A program made the translations under genes and the position numbers. A DNA stretch of 64,000 nucleotides from Neonectria sp. B-13 (taxonomy: Eukaryota > Ascomycota > Sordariomycetes > Hypocreales > Nectriaceae). This document shows positions 55,401 through 64,000 of the stretch, piece after piece. The stretch is from the NCBI GenBank assembly GCA_002682825.1, contig NOKP01000022.1, forward strand, positions 372,001 through 436,000, given 5' to 3'. Every line of letters starts with the position of its first letter. The first letter of the stretch is position 1. The notes below the pieces were generated by a model, which was not told where the DNA came from, searched no databases, and was given only the letters and a program-made list of their open reading frames with translations.

Positions 55401-57895
55401 GCAGGGCCACAGGAGATCTCTCACTATATGGTAGGGTTCTGGCACCGGTGTAGCAAAGTTCACAATACTAACATGATTTCCCCACAGGTTATTATCTTCG
55501 GGCTGTGGGGTTGCGAAACTTCCTTACCCTTCTGTTCTGTACCTCGTCATATTCTTTCTTTGTAACGTTCCCTCAGTTTTGGTTGCAAAAGTGGACCGAA
55601 GCACCCGCGTCTCAAACTAGGTTTTACATTGGAGGCTATCTCATTTTGTCTCTGCTGGCATGGCTGTCCACGAATGGTTCGATGTGGTGAGCATATCAGT
55701 TATCTGGTTATTTCCTCCAAGGATGTTAATATTGAGAAGGTCCACCCATACTCTTATTGCGCCACAATCGGGAATCGAGCTGCATCGCCGCCTTCTCTCG
55801 ACCGTCGTTGGGTAAGTGAACTTGGCCCCATATTATGATGTCATTGTATTAACAAGTAATAGTGCTCCACTGTCGTTCTTCTCATCGACTGACATAGGAG
55901 TTATACTCAATCGGTAAGTCACAGTACGTTATTGAGTGCGAGCGTGTCGTGTGCTGATAAGTTGTAGATTCAGTCAGGATATGCAACTGGTTGATAAGCA
56001 GTTGCCGCCCGCTATTCTGGCGTTGTCTAACCGTAAGTCTTCTTAAACTCTTGGGAAAGAGAAAGATTAACAGTTTTAAGAGACCTTCAAGCTTATAGTG
56101 CAAGCCGTACTGCTATTCAGCGCACAAAAGCTGATGGCATTGACGATACCCATCTGCGTCTTGGCTATATATCTCATCCAGAGAGTATATCTTCGCACCT
56201 CTCGACAGTTACGATTGCTTGAACTCGAGTCACAATCGGCAGTGTTCTCTAGCTTCCTCGAGTCGGTGAGTCGCGACGGCGGATGCATGATCAAGATTTT
56301 ATATCTAAAAACAGGATAGGTTGAAGGCATCACAACTATACGTGCATTTTCATGGGAGAACCAAGTCGAACATGCCAACATACTCTCTCTAGACACGTCT
56401 CAACAGCCATCTTACATCCTTTTCTGCCTTCAACAGTGGCTGGGTCTCGTTCTGGATCTTATGGTTGCTGCTATAGCCACAGGTCTCATCACCCTTGCCA
56501 TTCTCATCAAAGGAACAACCACAGCCGGTCAAATTGGCCTAGCGCTGAACATTGTGCTGGTTGCCAACACAACTCTTCTCGGTCTTGTAACATCTTGGAC
56601 AAACCTGGAGATCTCTTTGGGGGCCATGTAAGCTCATTTTCTTTACACTCTTTATTCCCCTTATTCTTCTTCGACTCATGTCGTGCCTTCATCCTTTCCA
56701 TATGAGGAGTCCATATTATAATCCTGTGCATCTAACTTGGGTTTCCGACACGTACTCTGATCCCGGGCTTCCCCATCACCGACAGGCCAGTGTGTCATTA
56801 CCGGTACTGACAAGTGCAGATCTCGTTTGAAAACTCTAGAAGCCGATACTCCAAAGGAAGACAAGCCTTCTGAGGATTACATACCCGAGGAGGCCTGGCC
56901 ATCGTCGGGACTTGTCGAATTCGATAATGTCAGCGTTGCGTACAAGTAAGACAATCCTTCGCTTGAAGCAAGTCATGGGACTAACGCTAGACTAGTCGTG
57001 ACGTATTAGCTTTACAAGACATTACCGTGAGAATCCCTGGAGGCTACCAGTTGTTTATTTGCGGTCGAACAGGCAGGTTTGTGGCCCATTGACCCGATTA
57101 ATCATTCGCCATGTGTATTGGCTGACATATTTTGTTGGAATACAGCGGGAAGAGTACCATGCTACTTACCCTCCTGCGTCTCTTGGACTTACGCTTTGGT
57201 GCCGTCAAAGTAGATGGGGTGGACATAAGTCTTGTGCCACGTTCTTTGATTCGACAGAAGTGCTTTATCACTATTACACAACAACCTTTTGTCCTTGGTC
57301 AAGCCAGCCTCCGCTTCAATCTAGATGTAAATCATGTTTTCATTTCTCTTGTACTGTCTCATTACAACAGAAAGCTAACGGAATTTGTGCAACATAGCCA
57401 TCGGGTTGTCTCTCAGATGGGATCATCATCGCTGCTCTGGAAAAAACACACCTGTGGTCACGCTTTGACCCGGGTCGTTCAAGTTCCACCTCTACCCAGG
57501 TTCGTCAGTTATTGAGAAGCTCTGTTTCTTCATTGCCACCGATGTCTACTGGCGAATTGCAGCTGTTTGCACTGGCTCGAGCTCTCCTCCGACTCCAATC
57601 CCTTAATCATCCACGTAACCCATCGAGCTCCCAAATTGGTCATGACTGCATCAAGCCAATTCTGCTACTCGACGAAGCGACATCGTCAGTCGATGCGACT
57701 ACTGAGTCTATTATGCGCCGAATAATAGACGAGGAGTTCTTAGACAAAGGTCTGACCATTATTGCAATCACGCACAGGCTGAGCGGCCTAGCAGATAGCA
57801 CGAGATGGCGCAAGAGTATGGTTGCCCTGCTGTCAGAGGGTAAGGTGGAGAAGATCGGAGACGCGAAGGAAGTTCTCGGTGAGGAGTCGATGTGA
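52467..57895 (+). CDS. ABC-C (MRP-type) full transporter, 18 exons
   Basis: Eighteen exons join over 17 GT-AG introns into at least 1415 residues, with correct phase at every junction: 52467-52598, 52660-53197, 53265-53488, 53542-53821, 53875-54108, 54158-54843, 54973-55135, 55188-55430, 55488-55686, 55740-55811, 55863-55913, 55968-56032, 56099-56265, 56320-56627, 56820-56945, 56996-57076, 57146-57326, 57398-57895. The order is TMD0, TMD1, NBD1, TMD2, NBD2. NBD1 has Walker A GPLGSGKT (near 598), LSGGQRQRV and FILLDDSFSALD, with Asp in place of the catalytic Glu, as usual in this class. NBD2 has GRTGSGKST (near 1190), a changed signature MSTGELQLFALARA, ILLLDEATSSVD (near 1342) and the H-loop AITHRL. 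It should export organic anions or conjugates through the plasma or vacuolar membrane. The true N-terminus may lie slightly upstream. Confidence 0.9.
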
Positions 57896-58589
57896 CTAGA
57901 GCGGCGAGCCGATAGCCAAAGAGACACTGGAAATTAGAACGAGGTTGAGGACTGCCTCAGCTCCAAACTAACGGATTAGGAGGAATTCTATGCCTGCTGA
58001 CTTTGACTAACGCAGAGAGTACGGTCATGGCAGGGGAAACAAAGTGTCTGTAATGGGTAGAAGGACAGGGATTGCTCAGTTACAATATGCATGCTGACAT
58101 GGCTGCAAAATTAGTGGGCATGACGCATGGGTCTGTCTGATGCAGGATTATCATCAATAACACCTGCTTCTAGCTTTCTACATAGATTTACATATTTTTC
58201 ACAAATTTGGCAATAATTATAATGGTTAGAAGTGAAAAGAAGTAACAAAGTCTTGAAGTCTAGTTCGGACATAGACAAGTGTGGTGGATTTTTGTTTTCA
58301 GCTCGCTGCTTCTGAAGGTGGGATTTTACCCTGAATTAGGCAAGCGCTACGCTAGCCTTCATCTCAATCCCGTTCATTCCCATTCCGTTTCTGTTAGAGA
58401 GCGCATCATTTGCTGATGGCGGGACACGATAAATAGAAACGATCCAGTGAGGAAAACAACCAATGCTGCATTAGGCCAGGGTTATTCCTTGATGCACATA
58501 CTTAGGAATGGTGTTGTAAGCAGATTAGGCTCAGAACTTCTTAGAACGGAGCGTATGTTTTGCTGCCAGAATCTTCTATCCTCGCTCAC
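57896..58589. other. intergenic
   Basis: 3' flank of the ABC-C gene; nothing recognised. Confidence 0.35.
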
Positions 58590-59160
58590 GCTGACTCTTG
58601 GGTCATTTAGATGGTCGGCCGTCGTCTCCGGTGCCGTGCTCAGGGCCATCGAAGGGGCCATCATCACCGAGAAGAGGTGCCGACGGCACTACGGAATCAA
58701 GCGGTCCCGTGTCTACGATTCGGCATTTCACAAACCCTTCAATAAGAAGAAACGGCACGTCTTCAAGCATGATTTCAAAGAAAAGTGGATGCTGACGGGA
58801 TTCATGCACTGGATGATATTCAAGGTCTGTCACTTTCCGGCCATCTACGTACACCTGAACTAACCAGGAGCTGGGCAGAACGACGTCCTAACCAGCGACT
58901 CGTGTGTTTCTGGTGGTTTCAAAGGCATGTCACATTGTCGCTGAAAGATTTCTACGTCGAAAAACTGTAAAGCTGCAGCTCCGATGAAGCACCAGAAGCC
59001 AACGACCGTGGGCGTCCGTTTCCAAGACACCAACATCAGCCTACACCTAAGAGTACATTGCTGACATATACGACACATATTTAGGCATAGAAAAGCTTGG
59101 GAAGTTATTGTATACGCTGAACGTTCTAGTCCTCGATAAGGTGCAAAGGACCGTGAGTGG
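58590..59160 (+). pseudogene. fragment of an Hsp70-like (DnaK-fold) gene
   Basis: The plus strand reads RWSAVVSGAVLRAIEGAIIT, then RCRRHYGIKRSRVYDSAFH and ending MLTGFMHWMIFK. This matches the late ATPase-domain part of the divergent Hsp70-like proteins common in filamentous fungi (V-x-x-GAVLRA.EG ... RRHYG ... GFM.W.I.KG). Past 58860 only scattered fragments can be followed (QNDVLTSDS, then YTLNVLVLDKV near 59110) with stops between. The N-terminal phosphate-binding half is absent. Such proteins often sit among fungal immunity and stress gene families. Confidence 0.6.
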
Positions 59161-59319
59161 CGATGGGCCAATCAGATGCCGGGTTCCTCTCACTCAAATC
59201 ATCCGGATGAGTGATGAGGATGATTTGCTCGTTTTCGAGATCTTGCGTCAAGGCCCTGTTATCTCCCCGGTGCTTCCTTTTACATTGTGACCAGCCGAGA
59301 GAGGTTTTCCCTGCTCACC

Positions 59320-59885
59320 CGATGACGAGCTTCAACAAACAACTGGCATATACTGGGGTAGTCTCACTGACTTACGTACTTGCAGACACCCTTTCAGTTG
59401 TCTCCCAAACAAAACTGCCTTGGTTTTCATATGTATACTGCATTCCTAACCCTATAGCCTTGGGATTTCTCTAGCAATCCTGTTCATTCATAGCGTAGTT
59501 TGGCGTCGGGAGCAAATCATCTACATCCTGCACGAAGTTCACGCAGGAAATGTCATGCCAACCGAGTGCCGCATCCTCGTCACCGGTGTAGTTGGTGAGT
59601 GTCATTACAAAAAGCATTATTATCATGTATAGTGCTTCGAAACGATCTAGAGAGCCTACCACCCGCAAAGTGAAATCTTGACGAAAGACAAAGAATCCGG
59701 AGTTTCATGGTCAGCGTTTAGATGGAAACGAAGGGTGACGTGATAGTGGAAACGGTTGCGGCATGTATCGAAGGAAATGAGTCAACGCCGCCACAGCAGT
59801 CCGAGGCTCTGGCACTCGAAGACCAGAGCACCGCGCAGGAAAGCTCCTATAACCTCTGGGAAGTCTTGGAGCACGAGAGTACCTA
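59320..59885 (+). pseudogene. unidentified decayed coding remnant
   Basis: Consecutive frames read FNKQLAYTGVVSLTYVLADT, then SLAILFIHSVVWRREQIIYI and HEVHAGNVMPTECRILVTGV, and last VIVETVAACIEGNESTPP ending WEVLEHEST and a TAG at 59883-59885. The composition is protein-like across frames and the end is clean, which suggests a broken gene. I do not recognise the family. Confidence 0.3.
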
Positions 59886-61489
59886 GGACATACCTGGTGT
59901 CAGATTTCTAATGGATATTCGTGAATCGCGACCAAAAATTGATTGCGGATGCGGAGAATGGGTGCACGCCCAGCCCATTCCCAGTCCCAGAAAATACTCC
60001 AGCTACAGTCCCAAGACCGCGAAAGAGGACGCTCTGTCTCTGCAACCTAATGCAGTTCAGTTTGTTTGCTTTCACGGTAGGGAATTAGGGAGCGTGCTGT
60101 TGTTTTTGTGCGTGAGCGATTTGTTTACTGTTTCTGAGCGCGCGACGGGGCATTGAAAGTCGCGGTGCGTATAGCTTCAAACCTATTGTGCAGTGTCTGG
60201 TGGAGACAGTATCCACGCAGCGCGAAGTCCGGCACGACGCTGCATTCAGCTCATGCCATTGTGTGATTTGGGAGAGAGTAAGGCCGAGTTGCAGATATAT
60301 GATAATCAGCTGCGAGATACTTCCGTTATATCCGGAAGAGCCCGGCCGAGTAAATACCGTCGGCCTGCCCTGCTTTGCCGGGCCCTGCCTCTGAAAGGAC
60401 CGAAGAATTTCGCCGTTGTCACCAGTTGTTCAGATCATCGCGGACCGTCTCAGGACTCCGTAAAATGATGGAAGCTCAAAGTATCATTGAGAGCCACAAT
60501 TCTCCATTTCAATACGTGTTTGGTACTAAAAGTGGATTCTCTATCGGACTTTGACGGCGACATCCTGATCGGGCCGAATCTCGGTGAATCTCGTTGTACG
60601 GGGTTTCTCGGTCAGCATTGAATGTCGACGATAACAACTTCAGTGAGCGAGCGTACAGAAAGCAAAAACCAAAGCGATGTCAAATGTAGAGAATAAGGTG
60701 TTCAAAGGCGAACATCACCGTCGGCCGGTTTGGATGCATCTCGTGGTTGCTACTTGGATAGTTCACGGCACGTGGCCGCTAAGCTCACGGAGGCGGCCGG
60801 CATCACTCGCGGTTGAGCCTCAATCTCTCCACCCCTCGTCATGAACTAAAAACGGGATATGTGGGTCCGCAGACCCGCATGTGACCCCCACGGATCCCGA
60901 ATCTTCACGCAAGTGCCGTTTTCAGGACCCGAGAGGATCTGCAACCAAGATTTCTGGCATCCCGCGTCCCTTCTTACGGGACCAACCTTGACAACAAGAG
61001 AGCCAAATGGACTTTGATTGCGATTAAAGATCCGGTATAGTTCAGAGGATAATCTACCCGTTCTCTGGCCTCGATTCAGAAAGAAAAGGAGCACAATTGT
61101 TCCCCATGACGTAGGCACTAGGGTGAGCGGAATGGCTCGAATAGGGCCGACCGAAAATCTCCCACTGACGTCAAAGCTCCGCCCTCGGCCTTCCCGGCTG
61201 CAAGCATATCTCGGGCAATTTGGTCCAGTCCCTGAAATATTTGGATGTCTCATGACAGACCCATATGTTTCTTGCAACGGACCACCGTAGAATCCCCGAT
61301 TATGGTCCTGTGCCAACATGGAGGCGGGTCTTCCAGGGCCCATTGAAAGGCATTGAAAAGGGATCTCTTTCGCTGTTTCCACTGATTTTGCAGAATACAA
61401 TCACATTCGAGATTCAATGACTAAAGCCTAAACCCATTCACACTTGTCTCTGAACAATCAGTCTTATCTTTACTATTATTATCACAACC
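59886..61489. other. intergenic, 1.6 kb, long upstream region of the sugar transporter
   Basis: No convincing gene. The last 90 bp before the ATG are pyrimidine-rich (TCTTATCTTTACTATTATTA region), common just upstream of fungal starts. Several open frames on the minus strand here look accidental. Confidence 0.4.
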
Positions 61490-63292
61490 ATGAAGAACTT
61501 TCTCAAAGGGAAAGGAAAGGTGGAGCCTGCGCCGCAACCCAGCGATGCTGATGCTACCCACCAAAAAATCACCGCCATTGCCTGCTTCCTGGGCCTTGTT
61601 GCCAGTATTGGCGGGTTCATGTTCGGTTATGTCAGGTATGTTGGCTAAAACCTGGAGTTCTCGAGACGTTACTAACTGAATCCACAGTGGTCAAATCTCT
61701 GGCTTCTTCCTCATGGACGACTATGCCCGACGCTTTGGCGAAGAGCAGTCCGATGGATCCTTCACCTTTAGCGCAGCCAGACAGGGCACCATTGTCGGCC
61801 TTCTCTGTGTTGGCTGTCTGATCGGATCCCTGATCTCCGGAAAACTGGCCGATTCTATCGGCCGCCGCCTCACTATCTCGTTCTCCGCTCTCTTCACCTG
61901 CATCGGCACGATCATTGAGGTTTCTTCTGAATCCCAGTGGGCCCAGTTCGCCGTTGGCCGTCTCGTCACAGGCCTCGGAATCGGAGCCCTGTCCGTGGCC
62001 GTGCCAATGTACCAATCCGAAAGCAGTCCCGCCATCATCCGCGGTCTGCTGGTCTCGACATACCAGCTCTTCATCACCCTGGGAATCTGGACCGCCGAGA
62101 TGGTCAACTGGGGAACAGAGTCCGAAGCTAGCAGTGCATCCTGGAGAATCCCCAATGCTCTCTCCTTCCTCTGGGCCCTGATTCTCGGTGCTGGCATTCT
62201 TTTCCTCCCTGAGAGCCCTCGATTTGCCTACCGCGCGGGTCGCGAAGATGAAGCTCGCAAGACCATCGCTAGACTGGCGGGAGTCGAGCCCAACCATTAC
62301 AGTGTCAACAAGCAGATCGATGAGATCCGCATCCAACAGAGCGAAGAAAAGGCCGCCTCCGACACCCACTGGTACGAGATCTTCACCGGACCCCGTATGC
62401 TTTACCGCACGGTTCTCGGCATTGTCCTGCAAGCTGGCCAGCAACTCACAGGTACAGTCAAGTTCGCTTAGCTTTATGTCGCCCCTTATACTAATTACGA
62501 ATAGGCATCAACTACTTCTTCTACTACGGCACTACGGCTTTCGCCTCCACTGGAATCAGCAACAGTTACGTAACTCAGCTCATTCTCGGATCAGTCAACT
62601 GCGCCTGTACCTTCGCCGGCCTGGTCGTCGTTCAGAAGTGTGGTCGCCGCAAGGCACTGATTGTCGGTGGATTATGGATGATGATGTGCTTCCTGTGAGT
62701 CCCCTTATTTCTGCTCTGGATGAACTACGCTAACCTTATCAGCGTCTATGCCTTTGTTGGACACTTCGCCATCGACCTTGACAACCCCATGAACACCCCT
62801 ACCGCCGGAGCTGTTCTCGTCGCCTTCTCCTGTCTCTCTATCGCCGCCTTCGCCACTACCTGGGGACCCCTCATCTGGGCCGTCGTTGCCGAGCTCTATC
62901 CTCCTCAGTACCGTGGCCGATGCATGGCCCTCGCGACCGCATCGAACTGGTTCTGGAACTTCTTGATCTCCTTCTTGTGAGTAACTGATACTCTAAATTG
63001 CCTGCTCTTGACTTACTAACATCAATCTAGTACCCGATTCATCACTGACGCCATCGACTACTTCTACGGTCTTGTCTTTGCTGGATGCCTGGCTGTCCTC
63101 GTGGTCATTGTCTTCTTCTTCGTCATCGAGTCGAAGGATCGCTCCCTTGAGGAGATCGATGCCATGTATGTCGCTCATGTCAACCCCATCAAGAGCAGTT
63201 CCTGGAAGGCCCCAGAACGGGAGAAGAATGCTTCGGGCTCGGACCGGGACGATAACAACACCGGCGCCGAGGGCGTGGAGCACCACCATTAA
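61490..63292 (+). CDS. MFS sugar (hexose-type) transporter
   Basis: Five exons (61490-61635, 61688-62451, 62505-62694, 62743-62976, 63031-63292) join over GT-AG introns into 531 residues, the normal length of fungal monosaccharide transporters with 12 membrane segments. The sugar-porter signatures are present: GGFMFGYVSGQISG in segment 1 (across the first junction), GKLADSIGRRLTI in the loop 2-3, PMYQSESSPAIIRG, PESPRFAYRAGR closing the first half, QQLTGINYFFYYG in segment 7 (across the second junction), a second GRR at KCGRRKA, and ELYPPQYRGRCMALA. ESKDRSLEEID replaces the PETKG-type motif after segment 12. It is a plasma-membrane proton symporter or facilitator for sugar. The sugar cannot be told, though QQLTGINYFFYYG fits hexose carriers. 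Confidence 0.95.
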
Positions 63293-64000
63293 AGGGTCTC
63301 CTTTTGAAGATGGCATCAGCTGTCATATAATAACCCCATAGACTGTCACATAAATTTAACTAGCCTGCTGCTTGCTTCTTTAAACTACCTGCCTTGCCTG
63401 ACTGGTTGATACTCAACTCAAGAGATGAGAGGACGCGGTGTAGTGATGTCCGCCAAGTATGCAGCTGACTATACTAAGCGTATCGATGCCACAAGCTTGA
63501 ACAGAAACAAGTTGGTAACATTTCAAGGAATTAAAATGCCTACTTGAAGCCTCGTGTTTAAACTTCGTAAGACCTCTTGCTGGTTGTTTCTATAGTCATT
63601 GGTTGCCATCTACAGCCGAGAAAAGACTGACTAATTATTCACAGCTCGACTCGCACGCATAGATGCATGTGGGTTATTGACAAGAGCTTCGGTAGCACTA
63701 GGTACTCTCGTTGATACGAATATTGTGCATATCGGACAAACAGTTAGGATACTGTCGCGGGTAGCAGAACTCCAGGGGAAAACATATGCCTCGAAATTGA
63801 GCCACGCTCTACGAAGCAGGGCCTAATAGGTCAGCTATAGTAGCGAAGATCCTCCGCATATTTTATGCATGAACTTAAGGGTAACTGTTGTCCAAGACGA
63901 GTACCTATTTTGCGCCTAGGTCACCTGGTTCCGCTCATTATCGAATAAGTTTGGGCTGTCTTCCAAAAGAAAAACGACAAAGGGGCACCCAGACTGTGAG
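63293..64000. other. intergenic
   Basis: 3' flank of the sugar transporter gene to the window end. Nothing recognised. Confidence 0.4.

Noticed and set aside
52467..57895. First impression that the ABC-C gene is a pseudogene
   Set aside because: Placing 17 GT-AG introns gives one open frame through both nucleotide-binding domains, so it is treated as intact.
60846..61400. Open frame of 184 codons on the minus strand
   Set aside because: No motif, odd composition, and it lies in the promoter region of the sugar transporter.

Overview
The window is nuclear DNA of a filamentous ascomycete, most likely a eurotiomycete of the Aspergillus/Penicillium kind. This rests on GT-AG introns of about 45-75 nt in nearly every gene, no operons, a Zn2Cys6 regulator, an A-T-R NRPS-like enzyme, a glutamic (G1) peptidase, fungal MFS and ABC-C transporters, and decayed copies that look RIP-mutated. 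The species cannot be named from what is visible. No rRNA, tRNA or CRISPR was found. Most gene models below were spliced by eye, with reading-frame phase checked across each junction.

Region 1 (1-4.9 kb): a Zn2Cys6 transcription factor running off the left edge is divergent from a secreted seven-exon hydrolase of probable GH162 (endo-beta-1,2-glucanase) type; a small secreted cysteine-rich PAN/apple-like protein follows. Region 2 (5.5-16 kb) looks like a small metabolic locus. An adenylation-thiolation-reductase (A-T-R) enzyme is divergent from an aldo-keto reductase, next to an unusual 1163-aa single-exon protein that joins a methyltransferase-like part, a BBE-type FAD oxidase, a phosphomevalonate-kinase-like P-loop domain and an adenine-phosphoribosyltransferase-like domain. 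A frameshifted SnoaL/NTF2-like gene lies just beyond. Region 3 (16.5-24 kb): a GH105 unsaturated rhamnogalacturonyl hydrolase, an NmrA-like NAD(P)-binding protein and a secreted G1 peptidase, separated by long gene-poor stretches.

Region 4 (26-39 kb) resembles a fungal innate-immunity/allorecognition neighbourhood. It holds a HeLo-DUF7025-AAA protein whose Walker B acids are lost, two homologous wrecks of an NB-ARC (STAND/NLR) gene, one heavily converted to A/T, a probable FunK1-kinase relic, and a bZIP factor with a hexanucleotide microsatellite just after its stop. Region 5 (39-48 kb): an MFS transporter, a dead amidase, a divergent Arf-like GTPase lacking key G-motif residues, and a GH18-like protein without signal peptide. 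Region 6 (49-60 kb): a PIF1-family helicase with a probable mitochondrial leader encoded partly in a tiny first exon, a dead AIG1-like G-domain gene, an intact 18-exon ABC-C transporter, a dead Hsp70-like fragment and a further unidentified relic. Region 7 (61-63.3 kb): a five-exon sugar transporter.

The mix of degradative secreted enzymes, transporters, a small biosynthetic locus, decayed immune-type receptors and many pseudogenes suggests a fast-evolving accessory (perhaps subtelomeric) segment. That location is an inference.
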